64,000 bases of DNA from Polynucleobacter victoriensis (GTDB lineage Bacteria > Pseudomonadota > Gammaproteobacteria > Burkholderiales > Burkholderiaceae): the NCBI RefSeq assembly GCF_900187875.1, contig NZ_FYEX01000001.1, forward strand, positions 868,001-932,000, read 5' to 3'. Under the pieces are notes generated by a model, which ran no database searches, was not told where the DNA came from, and saw nothing but the letters and a program-made list of their open reading frames with translations. The translations under genes were made by a program, and so were the position numbers. Position 1 is the first letter of the stretch. Every line of letters starts with the position of its first letter. Below are positions 17,867-26,642 of this stretch, in pieces.

Positions 17867-18202
17867 TTGCCTCGCTCTACACGTCTTTCTGACGCAACAC
17901 TAATACGAGCAGTATTAGCTCAAAAACCTAAAACCACAAAATTTATTGCGTGTCATATTTTGAATGAATATGATGGCTTTGCTTTAACTGTTCCTAAGAA
18001 ACTGGCTAAAAGAGCCGTCGACAGAAATAAGATAAAGCGGTTGATGAGAGAGGCTTACAGGCAGTCTCCAGATACTGAGGCGGCGCAAGCAGTGGTATTG
18101 AGGTTGCGAAAAAAAATTGGGGATAAAACAAAGAACAAATTGAGAGAGTCTGAGCGATTAGAAATCCGTAAAGAACTTGCTTCTTTAAGGTTGCGCAAGT
18201 GA
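17867..18202 (+). CDS. rnpA: Ribonuclease P protein component
   Basis: 111 residues from a TTG at 17867 (MPRSTRLSDATLIRAV), the position where the family normally begins (a PRSxRL-like start); an in-frame ATG further up at 17786 would overlap rpmH and was rejected. The RNR-like signature appears as KRAVDRNKIKRLMREAYR, the basic helix that binds RNase P RNA and the pre-tRNA leader. An AGAGCGAG stretch may serve as ribosome site. It overlaps yidD by 4 bases. Confidence 0.9.
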   Translation: MPRSTRLSDATLIRAVLAQKPKTTKFIACHILNEYDGFALTVPKKLAKRAVDRNKIKRLMREAYRQSPDTEAAQAVVLRLRKKIGDKTKNKLRESERLEIRKELASLRLRK

Positions 18203-18429
18203 TAAGTCAGTTTCTTCAAGGTTTAGTTAAGTTGTATCAGCTGACGCTGAGTCCTTTTTGGGGGTCACAGTGCAGATTTCATCCAACCTGCTCTTGTTAT
18301 GCAATAGAGGCGTTACAAAAGCATGGTTCAATAAAGGGAACGGGGTTGGCAATTTATAGAATTTTGCGATGCAACCCTTGGTCAAAAGGCGGCATTGATC
18401 CGGTTCCAGAAAAGACCGTTAAGAAGTAA
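18199..18429 (+). CDS. yidD: Membrane protein insertion efficiency factor YidD
   Basis: 76 residues from a GTG at 18199 that overlaps the rnpA stop (GTGA). The family core CRFHPTCSCYAIEALQKHG and the downstream RILRCNPWSKGGIDPVP are intact, including the conserved cysteines. YidD is a small amphipathic membrane-associated protein that helps YidC-dependent insertion. It sits directly upstream of yidC, the standard arrangement. Confidence 0.95.
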   Translation: MISQFLQGLVKLYQLTLSPFWGSQCRFHPTCSCYAIEALQKHGSIKGTGLAIYRILRCNPWSKGGIDPVPEKTVKK

Positions 18430-18480
18430 CAATCTCACACTACAATTCTCGCTTACGTAATTAAATACAGAAAAAATTCA

Positions 18481-20154
18481 ATGGACATCAGAAAAACGCT
18501 ACTTTGGGCCATCTTTACTATTTCCGCATTATTGTTATTTAATGCATGGCAAGAGCAAACAGGCCAAGGCTCCTTGTTTTCAAAATCAACTGCACCAGCA
18601 AAACAACAAGCGGTCGCTACAGATAATGGGACTAAAGATTTGCCAAAGCCAAGTGGAACTGCCTTGGCTGCACCAACGCAAACAAGCGCCCCTAAATCAG
18701 GAGAGCTTTTAACTTTAAAAAATGATGTTTTAGAGCTTGAAGTAGATACATTGGGTGGCGTAGTTAGTAAGGCGCGCCTGTTAAAGCATTTAGAAGAAGA
18801 TAAATCACCAGTTCTATTATTTGACCGCAGCAACGATAGAAAATATTTTGCGAGAACTGGCTTGGTATCTGGTTCAGGTGCGGAGCTACCAAACCATACC
18901 CAAGTTTTTACTGCTACAAAAAATCAGGCCAATAACTCAATCACACTAGTTGCAGAAAAAAATGGTGTGCGCCTAGAAAAAACCTATACCTTAAATAAGG
19001 GCTCTTATGTTGTAGAGGCAAAGCACACAGTTAAAAATATTAGTGCTCAAAATTTAGATGCAACTTTATATGCAGAGCTTGTGCGAGACGGTGGCAAACC
19101 ATCATTTAAGGGCAAGGTTGAAGAGAGCTCTTTCTACAGCACTTTTACTGGCCCAGCTGTTTATACAGATGCTGAAAAATTCCACAAAATTGATTTTTCT
19201 GATATTGAAAAAGGAAAATCAAAAGTTCCATCTACACAGCCAGCTGGAGAGACAGCTTGGGTAGCGATGGTGCAACACTATTTCGTTTCCGCATGGGTTC
19301 CCCCTACTACCTACTCAAAAGATTTGTATGTTGAAAAATTAGACAAGAATCAATTTCGTGTTGGCGTTAAATCTAAATTAGATGCGTTTGGTGTTGGGCA
19401 AGAAAAAGTAGAAACATTTAAATTATTTGTTGGCCCACAAGAAGAGCGCGTGCTAGAAAACGTGGCGCCAGGACTAGAGTTAGTAAAAGACTATGGTTGG
19501 TTAACCATTTTGGCAAAACCGATATTTTGGTTATTGGAAAAAATCCACGCTCTTGTAAACAACTGGGGTTGGGCAATTATTTTATTAACTGTTTTTATTA
19601 AGTTAGTTTTCTTCCCGCTATCAGCCGCAAGCTATAAGTCAATGGCAAGAATGAAGGAAGTTCAGCCTAGACTTTTAGAAATGAAAGAGCGCTATAAGGG
19701 TGAGCCACAAAAATTGAATCAAGCAATGATGGAAATGTATCGCAAAGAGAAGATCAATCCATTGGGCGGTTGTTTTCCTGTGCTAATTCAGATTCCTGTG
19801 TTTATTGCTTTGTACTGGGTTTTATTGGCGTCAGTAGAAATGCGTGCTGCACCATGGTTGGGGTGGATACAGGATTTATCAAAACCAGATACATTGTTTG
19901 GCGTTTGGTTTGGTGCCCCAATAGGCTTGCTGCCAATCTTGATGGCAATATCTATGTTTGTACAAACTAAGCTTAATCCAACTCCGCCAGACCCAGTTCA
20001 GGCTAAGTTGATGATGCTCATGCCAATTGTGTTTTCATTTATGTTCTTTTTCTTCCCAGCAGGTTTGGTTCTGTATTGGGTTGTAAACAACATTTTGTCG
20101 ATTGCGCAACAGTGGCAAATTAATAAAATTTATGGTGGTAGTAAAGCCGCATAA
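18481..20154 (+). CDS. yidC: Membrane protein insertase YidC
   Basis: 557 residues. The N-terminal membrane anchor is MDIRKTLLWAIFTISALLLFNAWQ by topology, then a large periplasmic beta-sandwich domain (about 55-340), then five C-terminal membrane helices of the Oxa1/Alb3 core (from about 360). Hallmarks: NPLGGCFPVLIQIPVFIALYWVL and the basic first cytoplasmic loop MARMKEVQPRLLEMKERYKG. It inserts membrane proteins alone or with Sec. The ATP synthase c subunit, a known client in E. coli, is encoded at 2864. Confidence 0.98.
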   Translation: MDIRKTLLWAIFTISALLLFNAWQEQTGQGSLFSKSTAPAKQQAVATDNGTKDLPKPSGTALAAPTQTSAPKSGELLTLKNDVLELEVDTLGGVVSKARLLKHLEEDKSPVLLFDRSNDRKYFARTGLVSGSGAELPNHTQVFTATKNQANNSITLVAEKNGVRLEKTYTLNKGSYVVEAKHTVKNISAQNLDATLYAELVRDGGKPSFKGKVEESSFYSTFTGPAVYTDAEKFHKIDFSDIEKGKSKVPSTQPAGETAWVAMVQHYFVSAWVPPTTYSKDLYVEKLDKNQFRVGVKSKLDAFGVGQEKVETFKLFVGPQEERVLENVAPGLELVKDYGWLTILAKPIFWLLEKIHALVNNWGWAIILLTVFIKLVFFPLSAASYKSMARMKEVQPRLLEMKERYKGEPQKLNQAMMEMYRKEKINPLGGCFPVLIQIPVFIALYWVLLASVEMRAAPWLGWIQDLSKPDTLFGVWFGAPIGLLPILMAISMFVQTKLNPTPPDPVQAKLMMLMPIVFSFMFFFFPAGLVLYWVVNNILSIAQQWQINKIYGGSKAA

Positions 20155-20156
20155 CA

Positions 20157-21530
20157 ATGAATAGACAACGCGATCCCATCATTGCTTTAGCAACAGCGAA
20201 GGGTCGCGCTAGCGTAGGAATTATTCGTTTATCTGGCGAAGGGGTTTTGCAGATTAGCAAAGCCCTTTGCCACAAAGATCTTCATCCGCGCCATGCCACT
20301 CTCTTAACCTTTGAAGATGATCAAGGTGATTTAATAGATGAGGGCTTAGCAATATTTTTTCCGGGGCCTAATTCCTACACGGGTGAAGATGTGTTGGAAC
20401 TCCAGTGTCATGGCAGTGTTGCTGCATTAAATCTTTTAATTGAACACTGTTTGAAAATTGGTAAACCTCATCGTTTGCGCTTGGCCGCACCTGGAGAGTT
20501 TACGGAGCGAGCTTTCTTAAACAATAAGATTGATTTGGCGCAAGCGGAGGCGATTGCAGATTTAATTGATGCCAGTAGTGCACTGGCTGCCAAAGGAGCG
20601 GCAAAGTCTTTAAAGGGCGAGTTTTCTAAAAAAATCCAAATATTTTTAGAGGCACTAATTGAGTTGCGCGCACTTACGGAGGCAACGCTTGATTTCCCAG
20701 AAGAGGAAATAGATTTTATTGAGCAACACGATGTTTTCAATCGATTAAAAAATATTCTTAGCAATATTCAGGATGTTAAAAAATCTGCTCAACAAGGTGC
20801 AGTAATTAGAGATGGCTTAACGATTGTTTTGGTTGGTCAGCCCAATGTGGGTAAGAGTTCATTGATGAACGCATTGGCTGGCGAAGAGGTGGCAATTGTT
20901 ACTGAAGTTGCTGGCACAACCAGAGATCGTCTAAAAGAAACAATTCAAATAGAAGGTGTGCCATTACATATTATTGACACCGCTGGTTTAAGAGAAACAA
21001 CCGACAGTGTTGAGCAAATTGGCATAGAAAGAACCTGGAAGTCTATAGAGCAAGCTGATTTAGTGTTGCATCTAATGGATGTTAGTGATGGTGCTGAAAT
21101 TTCAGCGCTTGATCAAGAGCTAATTAATAAGATTAAAGACATAGCGACGAAACAAGTCCCGATAAAGATAGTTTGGAATAAGTTAGACCGAGCTTCAAGC
21201 TGTCACAAGAATACTCAAAATGAATTTTATGTTTCTGCTAAAACAGGCCTTGGTCTGGAGGCTCTAAAGCAAGAGTTATTAAGTGTGGCTGGTTGGCAAC
21301 CAGATGCCGAAGGTGGAATACTTGCGCGTCAACGACATATTGAAGCGTTGTTGGAGGCAGAGCAGTTTATTAACAATGCCTTGGTATTACTAAAGAGAGA
21401 AACAGCTTCCGTTGATCTGGCGGCCGAAGAGATGCGTTTGGCTCAAGACGCATTATCAAAAATTACAGGAGAGTTCTTGCCAGATGATTTATTAGGCAAA
21501 ATTTTTAGTACTTTTTGTATTGGTAAGTAA
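20157..21530 (+). CDS. mnmE: tRNA modification GTPase MnmE (TrmE)
   Basis: 457 residues. The N-terminal tetrahydrofolate-binding domain starts PIIALATAKGRASVGIIRLSG in overlapping blocks; the central helical domain is interrupted by a G domain with P-loop GQPNVGKS (227-234), G3 DTAGLRET and G4 NKLD; the C-terminus is FCIGK, supplying the conserved cysteine. It works with MnmG on wobble U34. It lies 2 bases after yidC. Confidence 0.98.
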   Translation: MNRQRDPIIALATAKGRASVGIIRLSGEGVLQISKALCHKDLHPRHATLLTFEDDQGDLIDEGLAIFFPGPNSYTGEDVLELQCHGSVAALNLLIEHCLKIGKPHRLRLAAPGEFTERAFLNNKIDLAQAEAIADLIDASSALAAKGAAKSLKGEFSKKIQIFLEALIELRALTEATLDFPEEEIDFIEQHDVFNRLKNILSNIQDVKKSAQQGAVIRDGLTIVLVGQPNVGKSSLMNALAGEEVAIVTEVAGTTRDRLKETIQIEGVPLHIIDTAGLRETTDSVEQIGIERTWKSIEQADLVLHLMDVSDGAEISALDQELINKIKDIATKQVPIKIVWNKLDRASSCHKNTQNEFYVSAKTGLGLEALKQELLSVAGWQPDAEGGILARQRHIEALLEAEQFINNALVLLKRETASVDLAAEEMRLAQDALSKITGEFLPDDLLGKIFSTFCIGK

Positions 21531-21533
21531 GCG

Positions 21534-22415
21534 GTGATTTCCCAATTTGATCAAGTGGTACTGGCGGGCGGTGGTAATCGTTGTTGGTGGCAGGCAGGTT
21601 TTTGGCATGTGCTTAACGAAAAAATCCCTCAGACACCAAAAAAGTTAATTGCAATAAGTGCGGGAGCAGCGACGGCGTGCCTTTTTTATGCTCGACCAGG
21701 AAAAAGTGGCGCTGAGTGGGGTTTAAATTATTATGCTCACGCCTTGGAAAAAGTTAGGAAAAACGCAAATTGGGCAAATTTGTTTTCATCTGATCCGGTC
21801 TTTCCGCACCATCAAATTTATCGCACAGCCCTAAAAAATATTCTTGGTGGAGGCTTTGATTTAATTAAAAGAGGCCCAGAGATAGAAATTGGCTTGGCTA
21901 AAACACCCGCATGGTTAGGGCCAAGGCTTTCGGTGGCTGTTGGATTAACTGTCTATAACTTAGAGAAGTATTTTAAAAAGAGCTTGCACCCCACTTTGGG
22001 CAAGACTATAGGCTTTACCCGTGAATTTATCCGAGCCCAAGATTGTTCAAGTGAAGATGATTTAATCGAATTGATTTTGCAATCATCATGTACGCCACCA
22101 TTTACACCTGTCATGTATCGAGGTGGGCAAGCTGTATTAGATGGTGGTTTAGTGGATAACGTCCCAATTGATGGTTTAAGCCCTGCCCCAGAGGGAATGC
22201 CACGAAGTGAAGTGTTGGTGCTTTTAACAAGAAGATACTCTCAGCCCGACTATTTAATCAAAGAGTTACCGGGTCTCAGGCTGACTTATGTTCAGCCGTC
22301 CCGCCCAGTACCAATTTCTAGCTGGGATTACGCTCATCATGAGTTGATGCCCCTGACTTATCAGCAAGGTAGAGCCGATGCAGAGACTGCATTTTCGGGT
22401 GGTTTGCTTGGTTAG
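21534..22415 (+). CDS. Patatin-like phospholipase family protein
   Basis: 293 residues from a GTG at 21534. Patatin elements: an oxyanion-type Gly-rich loop GGGNR (12-16), the serine elbow AISAGA with Ser42 (alanine replaces the first glycine of the usual GxSxG), and the catalytic DGG with Asp203 in VLDGGLVDN. These predict a Ser-Asp dyad lipid acyl hydrolase. No signal peptide or membrane segment is evident, so it is likely cytoplasmic. It starts 3 bases after mnmE, so it is probably co-transcribed. The substrate is unknown. Confidence 0.85.
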   Translation: MISQFDQVVLAGGGNRCWWQAGFWHVLNEKIPQTPKKLIAISAGAATACLFYARPGKSGAEWGLNYYAHALEKVRKNANWANLFSSDPVFPHHQIYRTALKNILGGGFDLIKRGPEIEIGLAKTPAWLGPRLSVAVGLTVYNLEKYFKKSLHPTLGKTIGFTREFIRAQDCSSEDDLIELILQSSCTPPFTPVMYRGGQAVLDGGLVDNVPIDGLSPAPEGMPRSEVLVLLTRRYSQPDYLIKELPGLRLTYVQPSRPVPISSWDYAHHELMPLTYQQGRADAETAFSGGLLG

Positions 22416-22501
22416 TTAAGAGAATTCTTAACTGTCCTTTGTAAGGCTAAAAAGGGTCCCAAGTGGTATCCTTACGGTATTCCAAAACTACTAACTTAAC
22501 C

Positions 22502-24370
22502 ATGAATCAACCTACGATGAAAGGTGTGGCCGCCCTTAACGTGCCGTCTTATGTTAAACATCAGAAGTTAATTGACTGGGTGGCAGAAATTGCCGCATTA
22601 ACACAGCCTGATAACGTCTATTGGTGTGATGGATCTGAAGAAGAATACGACCGTTTATGCGCCAATATGGTGGCCGCAGGAACGCTAAAAAAGCTAAATC
22701 CAGCAAAAAGAAAAAATTCTTATTTAGCTTGCTCTGACCCAAGTGACGTTGCTCGTGTTGAGGACAGAACATATATTTGTTCAAAAAATAAAGAAGATGC
22801 TGGTCCTACAAATAATTGGATGGACCCAGCAGAAATGCGCAAGACACTTCAGCCTTTATTCCAAGGTTGCATGAGAGGTAGAACTCTTTATGTTGTGCCA
22901 TTTTCAATGGGACCATTAGGCTCACCGATTGCACATATTGGTGTTGAGTTATCTGATAGCGCATATGTTGCAATTAACATGCGCATCATGACGCGCATGG
23001 GTAAGGGTGTGTTTGATGTTTTAGGTTCCGACGGTGATTTTGTGCCTTGCGTACACACAGTTGGCAAACCATTAGAGGCTGGCGAAAAAGACGTATCTTG
23101 GCCATGCAATAGCACTAAATATATCGTGCATTATCCAGAGACTCGTGAGATCTGGTCTTATGGTTCAGGATATGGCGGCAATGCATTGTTAGGTAAAAAG
23201 TGCTTTGCTTTGCGTATTGCATCAACAATGGGTCGCGACCAAGGTTGGTTAGCTGAACATATGTTGATTTTGGGCGTGACATCTCCAGAGGGTAAAAAGT
23301 ATCACGTTGCAGCAGCATTCCCATCGGCATGCGGAAAAACAAACTTTGCGATGTTAATTCCGCCACAAGGTTTCCAAGGCTGGAAAGTAACAACGATTGG
23401 TGACGATATTGCTTGGATTAAGCCACGTAAAGACCCTGTGACAGGCAAAACACGTTTGTTTGCTATCAATCCAGAAGCCGGTTATTTTGGTGTTGCTCCT
23501 GGCACAAATACTTTAACCAATGCCAACTGCATGGCATCACTAAATGAAAATGTAATTTTCACAAACGTTGCATTAACAGATGATGGTGATGTTTGGTGGG
23601 AAGGCATGACAGACAAAGCCCCAGATCATTTAATTGATTGGCAGGGTAAGGATTGGACTCCAGCTGATTCGGCTGCAGGTAGAAAAGCTTCTCATCCAAA
23701 TGCCCGATTTACTGTGGCGGCAACCAATAATCCAGTGATTGATCCAGAATGGAATAATCCAGACGGTGTTGCGATTGATGCATTTATTTTTGGTGGTCGT
23801 CGTTCAACAACGGTGCCTTTAGTAACTGAAGCTCGCAACTGGGTAGAGGGCGTATACATGGCTTCCACAATGGGCTCTGAGACCACAGCTGCCGCCGCTG
23901 GTCAGCAAGGCGTTGTGCGTCGTGACCCGTTCGCCATGTTGCCATTTGCTGGTTACAATATGAGCGACTACTTCCAACATTGGTTGAACATGGGTAAAAA
24001 GCTAGAGTCTGAAGGCGCGAAGTTGCCAAGCATCTACTGCGTTAACTGGTTCCGCAAGGATGAGGCTGGCAAATTTGTGTGGCCTGGATATGGTGAAAAT
24101 ATGCGCGTGTTGGCATGGATGCTTGAGCGTATTGAAGGTAAAGCAAAAGGCCAAGAAAACATTTTTGGTACAACACCAACACACAGCGACATCAATTGGA
24201 CTGGCTTAGATTTCAGTGCAGACCAATTCAATAAAGTAACATCTATTGATAAAGCTGCATGGCAAGAAGAAATGAAGTTACATGATCAGCTATTTGAACA
24301 GTTGTCATACCACTTGCCAAAAGAGTTGGTAGAAACTAAAAATGCACTAGAGGCTCGCTTAGCGAATTAA
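22502..24370 (+). CDS. pckG: Phosphoenolpyruvate carboxykinase (GTP)
   Basis: 622 residues from the ATG at 22502 (MNQPTMKGVAALNVPSYV); an upstream in-frame start at 22463 adds a tail lacking family similarity. GTP-type signature FPSACGKTNFAM (P-loop with the mobile cysteine), FAINPEAGYFGVAPGTN, and the metal-binding histidine and aspartate region IGDDIAW. It converts oxaloacetate + GTP to PEP + CO2 for gluconeogenesis, apt for a bacterium living on organic acids. It has its own leader and a strong terminator. Confidence 0.97.
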   Translation: MNQPTMKGVAALNVPSYVKHQKLIDWVAEIAALTQPDNVYWCDGSEEEYDRLCANMVAAGTLKKLNPAKRKNSYLACSDPSDVARVEDRTYICSKNKEDAGPTNNWMDPAEMRKTLQPLFQGCMRGRTLYVVPFSMGPLGSPIAHIGVELSDSAYVAINMRIMTRMGKGVFDVLGSDGDFVPCVHTVGKPLEAGEKDVSWPCNSTKYIVHYPETREIWSYGSGYGGNALLGKKCFALRIASTMGRDQGWLAEHMLILGVTSPEGKKYHVAAAFPSACGKTNFAMLIPPQGFQGWKVTTIGDDIAWIKPRKDPVTGKTRLFAINPEAGYFGVAPGTNTLTNANCMASLNENVIFTNVALTDDGDVWWEGMTDKAPDHLIDWQGKDWTPADSAAGRKASHPNARFTVAATNNPVIDPEWNNPDGVAIDAFIFGGRRSTTVPLVTEARNWVEGVYMASTMGSETTAAAAGQQGVVRRDPFAMLPFAGYNMSDYFQHWLNMGKKLESEGAKLPSIYCVNWFRKDEAGKFVWPGYGENMRVLAWMLERIEGKAKGQENIFGTTPTHSDINWTGLDFSADQFNKVTSIDKAAWQEEMKLHDQLFEQLSYHLPKELVETKNALEARLAN

Positions 24371-24393
24371 TAGAGCCTGGTGTAGTAAATAGC

Positions 24394-24418
24394 AAAAAGC
24401 CCCTAGATGGGGCTTTTT
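24394..24418. terminator. Bidirectional intrinsic terminator between pckG and the M23 peptidase gene
   Basis: AAAAAGCCCC (24394-24403), loop TAGAT, GGGGCTTTTT (24409-24418): a perfect 10-bp stem with A tract and T tract, so it can stop transcription from both converging genes. Confidence 0.93.
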
Positions 24419-24439
24419 GTTTGATATGAATACGACAAA

Positions 24440-25363
24440 TTAACGATTTTTAGGAAACATATTGACGGGGTTGATATGCGCGCCCGCCTTAATAACTTCA
24501 TAGTGCAAATGAGGTCCTGTGGATCTACCGGTATTGCCAACCTTTGCTAGCACGTCACCGCGTTTAACGGTTTGCCCAACACGAACCACTAGCTGGCTAG
24601 CGTGTGCGTACCGCGTTTTAAAACCTTCAGCGTGATTTACCTCAACTACATTGCCATATTGCGAGTCCCAACCTGATCTACTAACTACTCCAGCCGCTGA
24701 TGCAACTATAGGCGTGCCTACAGATGCAGAAAAATCTAAGCCCTCATGTCTAGCCATGGCTTGTGTAAAAGGGTCGATTCTTAGGCCGTATCCACTGCTC
24801 AGGTTGTAAGCGCCCTTGATAGGGGTGCCTGTTGGAAGACTATTGAGCCAAGTTAGTTGTTTTGCCCACAGGGCATTAATTTCAGCAACGCTACGCTTGA
24901 ACTCATTGACGTCTTGCAGCGACTCATCTAGAGCATCAATTAAATCTACCGGAGCTTTGTTCTTGTTATCAACTAGTTTTAGGGGGCCGCCTCGCCCACT
25001 AGTTGACGTTGGAATTTGTGACTTAACCGCAGCTGGCGTTGCCATTTCCATAAAGCGATCTTTGAGCTTTTGGATTTGAGTGATTTCATCGGTGGTTGCC
25101 TGAAGCTTTTCTTGGATTAGGCGTAAACGTTCTTTGTAGGACTCTTCAATTTTGTCCTGCTCTGCTTGAGTTAAAACCCCGCCCATGGCGCGGGCTAACT
25201 CAGGTCTAGCCTCAATAGCAATTCTTAAGCCAACAAAATGCAAAATGCCACCAACTGCAATTAAGAAGGCTGCAAAAATACCTACGGCCATCGAGACCGT
25301 TCTCAAAGTAATAGATATCTTTCTAACCCGGCCCGTTGGACCAGAGACCCACATTAATTGCAT
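24440..25363 (-). CDS. M23-family murein peptidase (LytM-type), membrane-anchored
   Basis: 307 residues. Short cytoplasmic N-terminus, one membrane segment (about 24-47), then a coiled coil (about 65-105), then an M23 domain. The zinc ligands are present: HEGLD (HxxxD) and HLHYE (HxH), so the enzyme should be active, unlike the degenerate EnvC/NlpD type. Probable role: cleavage of peptide crosslinks in periplasmic peptidoglycan during growth. The gene stands alone, converging with pckG across a terminator and diverging from the FAD oxidase gene. Confidence 0.92.
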   Translation of the reverse strand: MQLMWVSGPTGRVRKISITLRTVSMAVGIFAAFLIAVGGILHFVGLRIAIEARPELARAMGGVLTQAEQDKIEESYKERLRLIQEKLQATTDEITQIQKLKDRFMEMATPAAVKSQIPTSTSGRGGPLKLVDNKNKAPVDLIDALDESLQDVNEFKRSVAEINALWAKQLTWLNSLPTGTPIKGAYNLSSGYGLRIDPFTQAMARHEGLDFSASVGTPIVASAAGVVSRSGWDSQYGNVVEVNHAEGFKTRYAHASQLVVRVGQTVKRGDVLAKVGNTGRSTGPHLHYEVIKAGAHINPVNMFPKNR

Positions 25364-25406
25364 GAATATTGTTCAATACGTTAAGAGATGCATTATAAAG
25401 GCAGCC

Positions 25407-26642
25407 ATGAATATTCCAAAAGACCAAAAACCCTATGATGCAATTGTTATTGGTGCGGGAGTAGCCGGTGCAGCTATAGTAAAATCTATAAAAAACAATG
25501 ACATAGAAAGTTTCTTGGTGGTTGACGGGGCTCCTGGTCCAGGCTGCGGTACAAGTGGGCATGGGTTTGCTCTATGTCACCCATATATCGGTCGTGGTGC
25601 ATCAAGATTGCAACGTTTGACTATGCTTGCATTCAAAGAGGCGCGAGAAATATGGACGGATTATTGGTCAAAATCTGGGGTTTTACATTTGCCTCGAGAG
25701 CCAAAAGGGTTTGATAAAAAAATAATGAGTGAGCGCTTGCTATCTCAGGGGTTTAATGCAGAAATGGCTAGGCCATTAGAAGCAAGTGAATCCTTGGGTA
25801 TTGTAGGTGCATCCTTAGCGGGCACGTTTTTTCCTGAAGGGGGCTGGGTTAATTTAAAAAAAATTGCTGAGGACCATTTGGGCAAGTTACAAGAAAAACA
25901 AAAAAGATGGTCTTGTGTTGTCACAGGTATTCAATACAAAGATAAATATTGGCACGTTTATGGAGTCAACCAAGAGTTGATTGGATCGGCCAAGCGAATA
26001 TTTCTAGCAAATGGGTTGGGGGCAAGAACTGTTGCCGCAAGCGCTGGAATTGAGTTGCCCTTAAAGCCAGTTAGGGGACAGTTATCAACATTTAGCTATG
26101 GACCTAATAGTACTTGGGCGCAAACAAAACCAGTTGTTGCGATATCAGGGAAAGTTTATTGCTTGCCACCAACACAACAAGATGACGGCTCATATCATTG
26201 GTCGGTTGGTTCAACGTATGATGAAAACGAAGATGACTTGGTAATGTGGAAAAAAAGTCATTTAGAAAACCAAACGCTAATTCAGGAAATGTTTGGTGAT
26301 TTATATGATGGCTCAGAGCTAAAGCCAATAGATGCATTTGTTGGAATCCGATGCGTTGCCAAAGATCGACTACCAGTGATGGGGCCAGTTAAGGGTCACC
26401 CCGGCCTATATGTTTTAACTGCATTAGGTTCTAGAGGGGTAATGTGGTCCGCCCTAGCCTGCCAGATGTATTCTGAACACCTGACAGAAGAGTTGCGTCA
26501 ATCAGCTTTTTTTGATGAGCGTTTTTTAGCTGGGGCGCGCTTGGCCGGCGCAGGTTTATCAGATGATTTAGCCTCAGCCTTGCTGCCGGCGCGTTTTTTG
26601 GCTGGCGCCTCGAACTCAAAGCCAATTTTTCCATCTGCCTGA
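25407..26642 (+). CDS. FAD-dependent oxidoreductase resembling the MnmC C-terminal (oxidase) domain
   Basis: 411 residues from the ATG at 25407, with AAAGG upstream. DAO fold: N-terminal GAGVAGAAI; later KPVRGQLS, GIRCVAKDRLPVMGPV and GSRGVMWSALACQ, all close to MnmC's FAD domain, as is the end with ALLPARFLAG. In E. coli this domain turns cmnm5U34 into nm5U34 and is fused to a methyltransferase (MnmD), which is absent here. Substrate oxidation of another secondary amine (glycine/sarcosine oxidase-like) is the alternative. The last 145 bases overlap topB tail-to-tail. Confidence 0.72.
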   Translation: MNIPKDQKPYDAIVIGAGVAGAAIVKSIKNNDIESFLVVDGAPGPGCGTSGHGFALCHPYIGRGASRLQRLTMLAFKEAREIWTDYWSKSGVLHLPREPKGFDKKIMSERLLSQGFNAEMARPLEASESLGIVGASLAGTFFPEGGWVNLKKIAEDHLGKLQEKQKRWSCVVTGIQYKDKYWHVYGVNQELIGSAKRIFLANGLGARTVAASAGIELPLKPVRGQLSTFSYGPNSTWAQTKPVVAISGKVYCLPPTQQDDGSYHWSVGSTYDENEDDLVMWKKSHLENQTLIQEMFGDLYDGSELKPIDAFVGIRCVAKDRLPVMGPVKGHPGLYVLTALGSRGVMWSALACQMYSEHLTEELRQSAFFDERFLAGARLAGAGLSDDLASALLPARFLAGASNSKPIFPSA

